Below are positions 16,277 to 24,492 of a DNA stretch of 64,000 nucleotides, piece after piece. Below the pieces are notes generated by a model that had not been told where the DNA came from, did no database searches, and was given only the letters and a program-made list of their open reading frames with translations. This stretch comes from an uncultured Clostridia bacterium (GTDB lineage Bacteria > Bacillota > Clostridia > Christensenellales > Borkfalkiaceae). The position numbers and the translations under genes were made by a program. Within the stretch, counting starts at the first letter, position 1. Every line of letters begins with the position of its first letter. The stretch spans positions 1 through 64,000 of the forward strand of contig CANRLK010000001.1 of assembly GCA_947631465.1 (NCBI GenBank), read 5' to 3'.

Positions 16277-16939
16277 TCACACAAAACTTTCGATCAAAAT
16301 TTTGAGTCCGATCGCAAGCAGGATGAGCCCGCCCAGCAGTCCCGCCCCGCTCGAAAAGCGGTTGCCGATCCGCTTGCCGAGAAAGACCGCCGCAAAAGAC
16401 AGGCAAAACGTGACCGCGCCGATCGCAAGCGCGCAAAAGACGACGTGAAAGGGCAGCCCCTCGCTCACTTCCGCCGCAAGAAAGGTAACGCCCACCGCGA
16501 GCGCGTCGATGCTCGTGGCGACCGCCTGCAACAAAAGTTTCCCCGCGCCGAGCCTTTTCTGCGCCCGCGCCCCCACTTCGGTGAGAGCTTCAACAGGCGC
16601 TTCTGCGGGTTCTTCGCGCATAGGTTCGCCCGCTGCCGACTTTGCGGCTTTTTTCGCCTTGAAATAGTCGATGAAAAAGTCCGCGATCATCTTGCCGCCG
16701 ATGACGGCGAGCAGGAAGAAGGCGAGCCAGGGGGCGATCTTTTTGACGAGGGAAGCAAACGCCGCGCCGCAATAGTACCCGAGGACGGGCATTAAAAATT
16801 GGAAAAAGGCGTAAGTGAGCGCGATGAGGGTCATTTTGAGCGCGCGCATTTTGGGTTCTGCCATGCCGTTCGTCATGCCGACCGCGAACGCGTCCATGGA
16901 GAGTGCGACGCCGATCAAGAGAATTTCCCATACGCTCAT
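16277..16939 (-). CDS. mntP: Manganese efflux pump MntP
   Basis: The 220-residue membrane protein has the two MntP repeats with acidic residues in the first and fourth helices (LSMDAFAVGM and TSIDALAVGVTF) and a charged central loop. It exports Mn2+. The ATG at 16939 is chosen because the long upstream extension crosses the promoter and lacks hydrophobic helices. A strong promoter with an overlapping inverted repeat (16965-16993) points to repressor control, unlike the riboswitch used for the exchanger 2 kb away; the window thus has two separate Mn-linked export units. Confidence 0.92.
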   Translation of the reverse strand: MSVWEILLIGVALSMDAFAVGMTNGMAEPKMRALKMTLIALTYAFFQFLMPVLGYYCGAAFASLVKKIAPWLAFFLLAVIGGKMIADFFIDYFKAKKAAKSAAGEPMREEPAEAPVEALTEVGARAQKRLGAGKLLLQAVATSIDALAVGVTFLAAEVSEGLPFHVVFCALAIGAVTFCLSFAAVFLGKRIGNRFSSGAGLLGGLILLAIGLKILIESFV

Positions 16940-16964
16940 GCCCGATTTCCCCCTTTTTTGTATT

Positions 16965-16993
16965 ATTTTATTGACAACGCTTGCGTTTGTCAA
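16965..16993 (-). promoter_or_regulatory. mntP promoter with overlapping operator
   Basis: The -35 is TTGACA (16988-16993) and the -10 is TAAAAT (16965-16970), spacer 17. An imperfect inverted repeat (TTGACAAACGC against GCGTTGTCAA, 16971-16993) fills the span from -35 to the edge of the -10, a position expected for a repressor. The regulator is not known. Confidence 0.65.
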
Positions 16994-17009
16994 CCGATTT
17001 TGGTATGAT
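16981..17009 (+). promoter_or_regulatory. Promoter of the rRNA methyltransferase gene (leaderless)
   Basis: TTGCGT (16981-16986) and TATGAT (17004-17009) have a 17-base spacer. Six bases separate the -10 from the ATG at 17016, so transcription should start at the A of the start codon. It overlaps the divergent mntP operator. Confidence 0.5.
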
Positions 17010-17015
17010 AGGATC

Positions 17016-18179
17016 ATGGGATACACGGTATACTTGAAGAAAAACGAAGAACGGCAAATTTTGGCGGGCAGACCTTGGGTGTATGCGAACGAGGTGTTCC
17101 GAATCGACGGAAAGGACAAAAACGGCGCGCTGTGCAACGTGCGAACGATGGAAGGCAAGTTCCTCGGGCGGGGGCATATGAACCATGCCTCGAAGATCTT
17201 GGTGCGGCTCTTTCTCAAAGAGGACGAAGAGGACGACGAAGCGCTCTATTTTTCGCGCATCCATGCCGCAAATCTTTGCCGCCGCGAATTGGGCTATGAC
17301 AACTGCTACCGCGCCGTGTTCGCGGAAGCGGACGGTCTGCCCGCGCTCATCGTCGATAAATACGGCGACTATCTCTCCGTACAAATTCTCTCCCTCGGCA
17401 TGTATCTCAAAAAGAAGGAGATCGTCTCTGCGCTCGTGCGCGAATTTGCGCCCAAGGGGATCTTGGAGCGATCGGACGTTGCGGTGCGCAAAAAAGAGGG
17501 ACTGAGCGAAGAGGTCGGCGTGCTCTACGGCGACGTGCCCGAAAAGGTCTTGATCGAGGAAAACGGGCTCAAAATGGAAGTGGACCTCTATCACGGGCAA
17601 AAGACGGGGTATTTTCTCGATCAAAAGGAGAACCGTCTCGCCCTTCGCCGCTATGCGCGGGGGGACGTTTTGGACTGCTTCTGCAACAGCGGGGGCTTTT
17701 CGCTCAACGCCGCGCTTTCCGCAAACAGCGTTCTTTCGGCGGACGTTTCGCCCTCCGCGCTCGAAAACGTCAAGCGCAATGCCGAGCTAAACCGTCTTTC
17801 CAACATCCAAACAGTGTGCGGGGACGTCTTTGAACTGCTCCGCACCTTCCGCGCCGAACACAGGGAATTTGACACGATCGTGCTCGACCCGCCCGCTTTT
17901 TGCAAGACCGTCTCGGAAGTAAGGGACGCCTGCAAAGGGTATTTCGACATCAACCTCTCGGCGTTCAAGCTCTTAAAAAAAGGCGGGCATCTTGTGACCT
18001 GCTCCTGCACCCATTTCGTGCCCCTGCCCCTTTTCCAAAAGACGATCGAAAACGCGGCGCAGCGCAGCGGTCGAAGAGTCACCCTGCTTGAATCCCGCAT
18101 GCAATCGCCCGACCATCCCGTCCTCTTCGGCGCGGAAGAGACGCAGTATTTGAAATGCCTCATCCTTCGGGTGGACTGA
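17016..18179 (+). CDS. rlmI: RlmI-type 23S rRNA cytosine methyltransferase
   Basis: The 387-residue protein has an N-terminal PUA domain (GRPWVYANEVF) and a C-terminal SAM-dependent methyltransferase with the SAM motif DCFCNSGGFSLNAA and a catalytic-site VLDPPAFCK. RlmI methylates C1962 of 23S rRNA; the exact site here is inferred from the family. The start at 17016 is chosen from the PUA start and the promoter; upstream codons lie in the divergent mntP region. The gene is divergent from mntP and ends in a strong terminator. Confidence 0.85.
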   Translation: MGYTVYLKKNEERQILAGRPWVYANEVFRIDGKDKNGALCNVRTMEGKFLGRGHMNHASKILVRLFLKEDEEDDEALYFSRIHAANLCRRELGYDNCYRAVFAEADGLPALIVDKYGDYLSVQILSLGMYLKKKEIVSALVREFAPKGILERSDVAVRKKEGLSEEVGVLYGDVPEKVLIEENGLKMEVDLYHGQKTGYFLDQKENRLALRRYARGDVLDCFCNSGGFSLNAALSANSVLSADVSPSALENVKRNAELNRLSNIQTVCGDVFELLRTFRAEHREFDTIVLDPPAFCKTVSEVRDACKGYFDINLSAFKLLKKGGHLVTCSCTHFVPLPLFQKTIENAAQRSGRRVTLLESRMQSPDHPVLFGAEETQYLKCLILRVD

Positions 18180-18197
18180 AACCTTTCAACGGATAAG

Positions 18198-18234
18198 ACA
18201 AGGCGCAGCGGACTTCGCTGCGCCTTGTTTTTTC
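18198..18234 (+). terminator. Intrinsic terminator of rlmI
   Basis: A perfect 13-bp stem (18198-18210 with 18216-18228), loop GACTT, is followed by TTTTTT. Confidence 0.85.
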
Positions 18235-18237
18235 ATG

Positions 18238-18489
18238 TTACAAAAGTTTTAAGACTTCTTTGAGGTGTTTTGCGGGGACGGGAGCGCATTGCAGGGTGGT
18301 CTTTTCGACCTTGACGATCGTGCCCTCGCAGGGGAAGTCCGCTCTTCCGAAGGGGACGACCGCCCGTCCGCCTTCTTTTGCGCCCGCCTCGCGGGACAAG
18401 TACCAATGCGTCTCCCCTTGGATCTCTACTTTGACGAACGTGTACACTTCCCCGTCCGACAGCACGCCGCCGCTCATGGAATGGATCAT
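18238..18489 (-). CDS. Small conserved-looking hypothetical protein
   Basis: The 83-residue product begins MIHSMSGGV after GGAGG at a good distance, and is rich in beta-strand patterns (EVYTFVKVEIQGETHWYLS, VVPFGRADFPCEGTIVKVE). It looks like a small SH3- or OB-like barrel but I do not recognise a family. It is the last gene of the trmL-278aa-cls operon, 20 bases after cls. Confidence 0.65.
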   Translation of the reverse strand: MIHSMSGGVLSDGEVYTFVKVEIQGETHWYLSREAGAKEGGRAVVPFGRADFPCEGTIVKVEKTTLQCAPVPAKHLKEVLKLL

Positions 18490-18509
18490 CGGTTTCTCCC
18501 TCCTTCTCC

Positions 18510-20081
18510 TTAAAAGAGCGGTGCAAAGACCTTTGCGATCTCGCAAATTCCGCGCCAGACGACGTTCTTCTTTGCGTCCTCTTCGGTTTGCAGCGCGCTC
18601 TCTGAAAAGGTCCGCTCGAAATCCTCTTTGAGCTGCGCGTTCGCCTTGGTCTGATAGAGAAACACGGCGTTTTCGTAGTGGTGCATCAAAGAACGGTAGT
18701 CGAGATTGATCGTCCCGACGACCGCCGCGTCGTCGTCCGCCAAAAAGTTTTTGGAATGGATGAACCCGGGGGTGTATTCATAGATCTTCACCCCGCCGCG
18801 GATGAGGGCGAGATAGTTGGAACGGGTGAGGGCGAAGGCGGTCTTTTTGTCGGGGATGTGCGGGACGACGATCCTCACGTCCACCCCCCGCGCCGCCGCA
18901 GAGAGCATCGCCTCGCGCATCCTGTAATCGATGATGAGATAGGGCGTCATGATATAGACGTACCTCTTCGCCTCGGACAAGATGTCGATGTAGAGATTTT
19001 CCGCAATGCCCTTTTCATACAGCGGCTTGGGTCCTCCGCCATAGGGCTGGACGAGCCCTTCACCCTCTTTCGTTTCATAGCTTTCGGGAAAATAGGGCGA
19101 AAAGTCCTCGGGCTGCTTTTTGCGGATGTTGTAAAGCCTCAAAAAGAGGAGCAAGAGCCCCTTGACGCCCTCGCCTTCGAGGCGGATCGCCGCGTCCTTC
19201 CACTGTCCGAAGGGATGGGTCTCGTTGATGTACTCGTCGGCGAGGTTGAGCCCGCCCGTATAGCCGACGACGCCGTCGATGACGGTGATCTTGCGGTGAT
19301 CGCGGTTGTTGTGAAAGTTGGACACGATGGGCACAAACGGATTGAACTTTCTGCAATCAATGCCCGCCTTGCGAAGTTTTTTGTAATATCCCGCGCGGAG
19401 CTTGCCCATGCAACCGATGTCGTCATAGATGACCCGCACTTCGACCCCCTCTTTGACCTTTTCCTTCAAGACCTCGAAGATGGCGTCCCACATCTTCCCG
19501 CGCGCCAGGATGAAATATTCCATGAAAATATATTTCTTCGCGGCTTTCAAATCTTCGAGGAAGCGGGGGAAGAAGCTCTCGCCGCTCGGGAAGTATTCGG
19601 TCGAAGTGTTCGAAAAGACGAGATTTCCGCTGCGCGAAAGCGCCCGCGAAGGAAATGCCCAGCGGTCCATCTGCGCCATCGCTTCCTCTTCGGAAAGGGT
19701 GCTCTTCATGAACTTTCTCGACTGCTCCGCAACGAGCGCGAACTGCCGCCGCTGCCGCCGCGACGGACGGTTGTTGGAAAAGACCGCATAGATCGCAACG
19801 CCGAACACGTTCAAAAGGACGATGCAGAGAATCCAGGGGATTTTGGATTCGGGGACCATGTCGCGGTTGACGACGTGCAAGACGGTCGCCGCGACGATGA
19901 ACCACTGTAAAAACGCAAAGAGAAAGCGCACGAGTCCCGACAAATTCGGGAAGAAATAGATGAACCCCTGCTCTGCGAAATAGAATAGGGAAAGCACGAT
20001 CAAGACATCCACGACGAACATCAATACGATCGTGAGCCCCACCAAAAACAGTCGGCTGAACAGCAACTTAAAGTATCTCAT
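18510..20081 (-). CDS. cls: Cardiolipin synthase (phospholipase D family)
   Basis: The 523-residue protein starts with two or three membrane helices (about residues 3-80) and has two HKD motifs, DHRKITVIDG and FIHSKNFLADD, the paired catalytic sites of bacterial Cls, which join two phosphatidylglycerols into cardiolipin. Length and layout match the family. The start at 20081 follows a GAGGAAG site and overlaps the end of the upstream gene by 14 bases. Confidence 0.92.
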   Translation of the reverse strand: MRYFKLLFSRLFLVGLTIVLMFVVDVLIVLSLFYFAEQGFIYFFPNLSGLVRFLFAFLQWFIVAATVLHVVNRDMVPESKIPWILCIVLLNVFGVAIYAVFSNNRPSRRQRRQFALVAEQSRKFMKSTLSEEEAMAQMDRWAFPSRALSRSGNLVFSNTSTEYFPSGESFFPRFLEDLKAAKKYIFMEYFILARGKMWDAIFEVLKEKVKEGVEVRVIYDDIGCMGKLRAGYYKKLRKAGIDCRKFNPFVPIVSNFHNNRDHRKITVIDGVVGYTGGLNLADEYINETHPFGQWKDAAIRLEGEGVKGLLLLFLRLYNIRKKQPEDFSPYFPESYETKEGEGLVQPYGGGPKPLYEKGIAENLYIDILSEAKRYVYIMTPYLIIDYRMREAMLSAAARGVDVRIVVPHIPDKKTAFALTRSNYLALIRGGVKIYEYTPGFIHSKNFLADDDAAVVGTINLDYRSLMHHYENAVFLYQTKANAQLKEDFERTFSESALQTEEDAKKNVVWRGICEIAKVFAPLF

Positions 20082-20904
20082 ATTCCACTTCCTCAAAAGG
20101 TGTATTTCCGAACAGCATCCGAAGCGTCCCGTCAAAACCCGAAGGCAAGGTCAGCTTCTTCAATCCCGTGCAGGGCGAGAGCGCGCCCTTTTCGAAGTAA
20201 TCAAAATCGAGCGACAGCTCCTCGGCATTGGGCAATGCGGCGATGAGCCGCCGTTTGCCGAAGGACACTTGATACACCGCCCCGCCTTCGGCAAGAAAGG
20301 GCGGCTCTGCTTCGATCGTTTCGATCTCGCTCCCCGAAAGCGCCGAGGCACGAAGGTCGGCGTCCGTTTTCAAAATAAGTTTCTTCGCATTCGTTTTTGC
20401 AAGCAGTCCCGCGGGAAGCGCTCCGTCCAAGAGATACACCTCTTCAAAGCTCCCCGCTTCGGCGGGAAGAACGCGTTCGCCGTTCCAGACAAAGAACCCG
20501 CCCGCATAATAGCCCGTCTTGTCAAAGCGGGCCATGAGCGCGAGCCGTTCGAGCGCGTCGAGCCTCTCCCCGCGCGCCGCAAAGAGCAACGTCGCTTCGC
20601 CCGAAAAGAGCCCTTCCGAACAGGCGCAAAATTGTTCCGACCCCGAGACCCTGCCGATCTTTCCGAACCTTCTCAACAGCACGGCGGTTTTCTCTATCCC
20701 CGCGATCTCGCCGATCGCGTCCGAAAAGGAAACTTCCGCCTGCGTGCCGTCCTCAAAGGTGCAGACATACCGTCTTTCTTCGCAAAAGCGCGCTTGGACG
20801 GGATGGGGCAAGAGCACATACGCCGTCAAAAGAACGCCGAAGGCGACGAGCAAGATGCAGAGCGTGCGAAGAAGAATTTTGTTGTCTTTGAAACTCAATC
20901 CCAT
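20068..20904 (-). CDS. Membrane-anchored LRR-like protein of unknown function
   Basis: The 278-residue protein has one N-terminal membrane helix (about residues 12-32) and an outer part with weak leucine-rich (BspA-like) repeats near the C-terminus (LPNAEELSLDF, CTGLKKLTLPSGF). It may be a surface-exposed binding protein. It overlaps trmL by 10 bases and cls by 14, so it is co-translated with them; a role in envelope work with Cls is possible. Confidence 0.6.
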   Translation of the reverse strand: MGLSFKDNKILLRTLCILLVAFGVLLTAYVLLPHPVQARFCEERRYVCTFEDGTQAEVSFSDAIGEIAGIEKTAVLLRRFGKIGRVSGSEQFCACSEGLFSGEATLLFAARGERLDALERLALMARFDKTGYYAGGFFVWNGERVLPAEAGSFEEVYLLDGALPAGLLAKTNAKKLILKTDADLRASALSGSEIETIEAEPPFLAEGGAVYQVSFGKRRLIAALPNAEELSLDFDYFEKGALSPCTGLKKLTLPSGFDGTLRMLFGNTPFEEVEYEIL

Positions 20905-21389
20905 TTCAGACGGTGCAGCTCCCCCTTTTGAAGCAGTCCCCGAAAGCCGTTTTGGCGCATGCCCTCGTAGACCGCGACGGCGACGGCGTTGCTCAAATTG
21001 AGCGAACGGCTCTCGCCGATCATGGGAATGCGCACGCAGGCTTCCTCATTCGCCTTCAAGAGCGCCTCGTCGAGTCCCTTGGTCTCCTTGCCGAACACGA
21101 GCGCGTCGCCCGCCCCGTATTGCGCTTCCGTATACACGCGGCGCGCCTTGGTCGAAAAATAGTGAAACCGCACGCCCGTTAAGGACGAGAACAATTCATC
21201 GAGGTTTTCATGGAGCTGTACGTCGACGAGGCTCCAATAATCGAGCCCCGCGCGTTTGAGATATTTGTCCGAGACCGAAAAGCCAAGCGGCTTGACGAGA
21301 TGCAGCTTGCAGCCCGTTGCGGCGCAGGTGCGCGCGATGTTGCCCGTATTTTGCGGGATCTCGGGTTCGACGAGCACGACGTGAAACAT
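20895..21389 (-). CDS. trmL: tRNA (cytidine34-2'-O)-methyltransferase TrmL
   Basis: The 164-residue protein is a short SPOUT methyltransferase: N-terminal EPEIPQNTGNIARTCAATG, then GKETKGLDEAL and a C-terminal knot IPMIGESRSLNLSNAVAV. Length matches TrmL, which methylates the wobble ribose in tRNA-Leu. It is the first gene of a four-gene operon, with a promoter at 21410-21438. Confidence 0.92.
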   Translation of the reverse strand: MFHVVLVEPEIPQNTGNIARTCAATGCKLHLVKPLGFSVSDKYLKRAGLDYWSLVDVQLHENLDELFSSLTGVRFHYFSTKARRVYTEAQYGAGDALVFGKETKGLDEALLKANEEACVRIPMIGESRSLNLSNAVAVAVYEGMRQNGFRGLLQKGELHRLKWD

Positions 21390-21409
21390 TTTTCGCTCCT
21401 TTTCATGAT

Positions 21410-21438
21410 ATTATAGCTGTTTTTTTGCTTTTTTGCAA
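21410..21438 (-). promoter_or_regulatory. Sigma-A promoter of the trmL operon
   Basis: The -35 is TTGCAA (21433-21438) and the -10 is TATAAT (21410-21415), with a 17-base spacer. Confidence 0.65.
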
Positions 21439-21477
21439 GAATTTCACCGCCCGTTCGCCGCCGAAAGCGAAAATTGC

Positions 21478-21505
21478 TTGACTTTTCCGCATATTTTCTT
21501 ATAAT
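21478..21505 (+). promoter_or_regulatory. Sigma-A promoter of a candidate sRNA
   Basis: The -35 is TTGACT (21478-21483) and the -10 is TATAAT (21500-21505), with a 16-base spacer. The nearest downstream plus-strand gene is over 6 kb away. Confidence 0.6.
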
Positions 21506-21511
21506 GAGGAT

Positions 21512-21602
21512 AGTCGGACCGTTTCCGACCCAACTTTTCCGATCACACCACCCATATTTTTTCTCATTAAAAAGCCGAGCGTTTGCTCGGCTTTTTAATC
21601 GA
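21512..21602 (+). ncRNA. Candidate ~90-nt small RNA
   Basis: A promoter predicts a start near 21512. The RNA would open with a hairpin GTCGGA/TCCGAC (21513-21529), continue through an unpaired C-rich stretch (CACACCACCC) and end in a 14-bp terminator hairpin with T5 (21567-21598). No open frame fits. This is a typical layout for a trans-acting sRNA. Confidence 0.5.
21567..21598. terminator. Bidirectional intrinsic terminator (sRNA and ypeB)
   Basis: The stem TTAAAAAGCCGAGC/GCTCGGCTTTTTAA with loop GTTT ends in T5 on both strands. It serves ypeB on the minus strand and the candidate sRNA on the plus strand. Confidence 0.8.
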
Positions 21603-21615
21603 TCGATTTCTTTTC

Positions 21616-23598
21616 TTATTCGAGATAGCTGCCCTTCGCGCCGTTTCTCACGCGATAGACCTGGACTTCCTCGCCCGTCATGGCGTCGAGATAGACGATA
21701 TACTCCTCTTCGCCGAAGTTGCAGGCGAACTCGTGGGCAAGCGTCTCTTCGCCGTCGAGCGGGATGACGGCAAGGTGCGCCGCATACGGTTCGAGCCCGC
21801 CCGAAAGTTTTTCCTGCGCCGCTTCGCGCGTGAGCGATGAGCCGATCTCCCGTTCCTTATGATTGAGAAGGTACTCCATCGCGTCGATTCCGACGACCCT
21901 GCCCTTGGATTCGCAGACGCGCACGCGGATGACATCGGGATACATTCTGACCCCCTCTTGCACGGCGACGTAGGTAAGATCCGCCACCATGCCCGCGTCG
22001 GACAGCCAGACCGCCTCGACGTCCTCGACCCCGAGCGTCTTCAAATACTCCCTTGCGAGCATATCGCAGGTTTCAAGGTCGAAGTTCTTGTCCTCGCAAA
22101 CTTCATACAGGTTGAAGAACGCGAGCTTTCCGCCGTTCTTTGTGATGCGCGCATACAGTTCCACGCCGTCCTCGTCGGTCAGGATGAAGTTGAAGCAGAC
22201 CGCATCGTCCGTCACCGTCTCGCCCGAATATTGCACATTCGCGATATGATAGCTGTCAAAGTACTGCCTTGCGAGTTCTTCGGCGCGGCTCACCGAGACT
22301 TCTTCGAGCGCGAGAAGGCGGTTCTTTCCGACGTTGCCCTCGTCCGAGAAGGGCGCATCGACCGTCTCTTCGGGCTGCTGCAACGTGCCCTTGCCCATTT
22401 CGCCGATCTTTTGCGCCACGGGATTTTCCCCGCCTTTTGCAAACGCCGCAAATTCCTTTTCGGTCATGCCCGTCGTCATGGTATTGAGCTCGTCATAGAG
22501 CGCGGCATTCACGCCGTGCAAATAGCTGACCGTGTTCTTTTCGGTCTCGGACAGCGTCCCGCCCGCATTGAGCTTTTTCAAAAGCGTCGTGCAATAATCG
22601 GCGGTCTTATTGACGAAAGCGGCGATGTCCGTGCTCGTCATGCTGTCGATGGGCATGCGTTCGAGCGCGCTCTCCATAAGGCGGCTGTCGACCAGAAGGT
22701 CGGTCAAAAGCGCGCGCTGTTCCCTGCTCCCCGAGGAGACGCGCAGTTTCGAAAGGCTGTTGTCCATGTCCTCGGACACGGAGACCATCTCATAGAGGGT
22801 GGACCGATAGCCGTTCGAAGCGGAAAGGTCCATGTCGTTCATGCGGAACGCTCCCGCGGTGACGATCGCGCCGAGCGCAAGACAAGCCGTGCCGAGCGAG
22901 ATGACCGCCGCCAGCCAGCCGCCAAAGCCCGGGGCATGCTTTCTGCGCGCACTGCTCTGTTCCCGCCTTTGCTTTCTCGCCTCAGCGCGGCGTTCGCGGG
23001 TCGCTTCGCGCGACTTCATCCGCTGCGTGCGCGCCTTTTCCCGCTGTTCGCGGCGCTGTGCCGTGAGCGCGCGGCGTTCCTTCTTCTCCCGTTCGCGGCG
23101 GGCGGAACGCTCTGCCTTGCTCTCGTTTTTGAGCATCTCGCGGCGGGCGGTGCGGTTTGCTTTGCGCTCTGTGCGGCGCGCTTTGAGCGCAGCGGCGTTT
23201 TCGAGCTTCTTCTCCTTGCGCTGTGCCTTCTTCTCGGCGAGCGCGGCGCGCTTTTGAAGTTTCTTTTCTTTGAGCTGCGCCTTCTTTTCGAGCTTCTTCT
23301 GCTTGAACTCCGCCTTGCGAAGGAGCTTCTTCTCCTTCTTTTCCGCCTTCGCCTTGGCGGCTTCGAGCCGCTTTTCCGCCGCCGCATCCTCTTTCTTTTG
23401 GGCGCGCGTCTGCTTTTGACGGGCTGTCTTACCGCCCTTCCGGGTGTTCGTCTCGCTCTTCCGCGCGGACGAAGTGCGCTTTTTCACCGTCTTTGCGCCT
23501 TCGGGCGCGCTTGCGGACGCCGCCGCTTTTTCCTTTTCGATCGCTTCCACCTTCTTCGCGCCGCTCGATACGTTCTTACCTACTTTATTTTCTCCCAT
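21616..23598 (-). CDS. ypeB: YpeB-like germination protein with a long Lys/Arg/Ala-rich N-terminus
   Basis: Residues from about 230 to 660 follow the YpeB pattern: a membrane helix (WLAAVISLGTACLALGAIV), a helical region (DMDNSLSKLRV) and C-terminal PepSY-type repeats. YpeB is needed for SleB to be stored and work in spores. The first 220 residues are odd: a very basic, Lys/Arg/Ala-rich coiled-coil-like stretch absent from ordinary YpeB, and cytoplasmic if the membrane helix is in the usual orientation. It might bind DNA or acidic spore components; this is a guess. It follows sleB by nine bases, which fits the known pair. Confidence 0.85.
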   Translation of the reverse strand: MGENKVGKNVSSGAKKVEAIEKEKAAASASAPEGAKTVKKRTSSARKSETNTRKGGKTARQKQTRAQKKEDAAAEKRLEAAKAKAEKKEKKLLRKAEFKQKKLEKKAQLKEKKLQKRAALAEKKAQRKEKKLENAAALKARRTERKANRTARREMLKNESKAERSARREREKKERRALTAQRREQREKARTQRMKSREATRERRAEARKQRREQSSARRKHAPGFGGWLAAVISLGTACLALGAIVTAGAFRMNDMDLSASNGYRSTLYEMVSVSEDMDNSLSKLRVSSGSREQRALLTDLLVDSRLMESALERMPIDSMTSTDIAAFVNKTADYCTTLLKKLNAGGTLSETEKNTVSYLHGVNAALYDELNTMTTGMTEKEFAAFAKGGENPVAQKIGEMGKGTLQQPEETVDAPFSDEGNVGKNRLLALEEVSVSRAEELARQYFDSYHIANVQYSGETVTDDAVCFNFILTDEDGVELYARITKNGGKLAFFNLYEVCEDKNFDLETCDMLAREYLKTLGVEDVEAVWLSDAGMVADLTYVAVQEGVRMYPDVIRVRVCESKGRVVGIDAMEYLLNHKEREIGSSLTREAAQEKLSGGLEPYAAHLAVIPLDGEETLAHEFACNFGEEEYIVYLDAMTGEEVQVYRVRNGAKGSYLE

Positions 23599-23607
23599 AA
23601 TTCCTCC

Positions 23608-24351
23608 TTAAATGGCAAAGACGTGCTTGCCGATGACCGTAACCGTCTTGCGGTTAAAGATCCATGCGCTCGTTGCGACCGCAGGGTTGTAATAATAGAG
23701 ACATCCGTATGTGGGATCCCAGCCGTTCATGGCGTCTTTGGCGGCGTCGTAGGCGGTCTGGTCGGGGACGAGATTGATCTGCCCGTCCGAAACGGCGGTA
23801 AACGCCCCCTTTTGATAGATCACGCCCGAGATCGTGTTCGGGAACGAGGGGCTCTTGACCCTGTTCATGATGACCGCGCCGATCGCGACCTGACCCGTGT
23901 AGCTCTCCCCTCTGCCCTCGGCGTAGATCGCCTTCGCCATGAGTTGCAGGTCGGACGAGGTGTAGTTGGAGCTGCCTCCGTGTCCCGAGGCGCTCGAACC
24001 GTTGAGGGCGTTGTACGAGTCGTTCATGCCGAGCGCGGCGTAGGTAGACTTCCCTACAATGCCGTCCGCGGTCAGCCCGTTCTTCTTCTGGAACGCGATG
24101 ACGGCTTTCTTGGTATTTGAGCCGAAGATGCCGTCTACACTCCCCGTATAGTAGCCCCATTGCTTCAAGCGGCGCTGCACTTCCTTCACCTCGCCGCCCT
24201 TGCTCCCCTGACGGAGAACGGCGGTTTCGACGGCGGCAGTGGGCGCCGCAATTTGGTCTTGCGCACGTTGCACCGCAAAAGCCGCAGCGGGTACAGCAAC
24301 ACCTGCGGCAAGCGCAAACGTCAACGCACCGATTGCCAAAATCTTCTTCAT
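23608..24351 (-). CDS. sleB: Spore cortex-lytic enzyme SleB
   Basis: The 247-residue protein has a Sec signal peptide (to about residue 25), a PG_binding_1 domain ([26 protein letters not shown]) and a hydrolase_2 domain ([21 protein letters not shown]) with the catalytic Glu in YAEGRGE. SleB is a lytic transglycosylase that degrades spore cortex at germination. GGAGG precedes the ATG. The upstream GCATA-N17-CACATTA fits a forespore sigma factor, as expected. Confidence 0.95.
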   Translation of the reverse strand: MKKILAIGALTFALAAGVAVPAAAFAVQRAQDQIAAPTAAVETAVLRQGSKGGEVKEVQRRLKQWGYYTGSVDGIFGSNTKKAVIAFQKKNGLTADGIVGKSTYAALGMNDSYNALNGSSASGHGGSSNYTSSDLQLMAKAIYAEGRGESYTGQVAIGAVIMNRVKSPSFPNTISGVIYQKGAFTAVSDGQINLVPDQTAYDAAKDAMNGWDPTYGCLYYYNPAVATSAWIFNRKTVTVIGKHVFAI

Positions 24352-24367
24352 AATTTCCTCCTATGCC

Positions 24368-24396
24368 TAATGTGAGCAGTCGCGGAAAAAATATGC
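24368..24396 (-). promoter_or_regulatory. Forespore-type (sigma-G/F) promoter of sleB-ypeB
   Basis: GCATA (24392-24396) and CACATTA (24368-24374) are spaced by 17 bases, one mismatch from the sigma-G pattern GHATR-N17-CATNHTA. Bacillus sleB is sigma-G dependent. Confidence 0.6.
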
Positions 24397-24430
24397 GGCT
24401 TGTTTTTAAGAACGATTTGTGAGCGCATTG

Positions 24431-24465
24431 AAAAGCGGCGCGCCGAAAAATTCGGCGCGCCGCTT
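24431..24465 (-). terminator. Intrinsic terminator of the SecB-like gene
   Basis: A perfect 15-bp stem AAGCGGCGCGCCGAA (24433-24447) with 24451-24465, loop AAA, is followed on the minus strand by T residues. Confidence 0.75.
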
Positions 24466-24492
24466 GATCAAAAGATTTCGTTTTTCAGACGC

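Noticed and set aside
21859..24120. Plus-strand open frame of about 750 codons opposite ypeB-sleB
   Set aside because: It is antisense to two well-supported genes, and its composition is that of a shadow frame.
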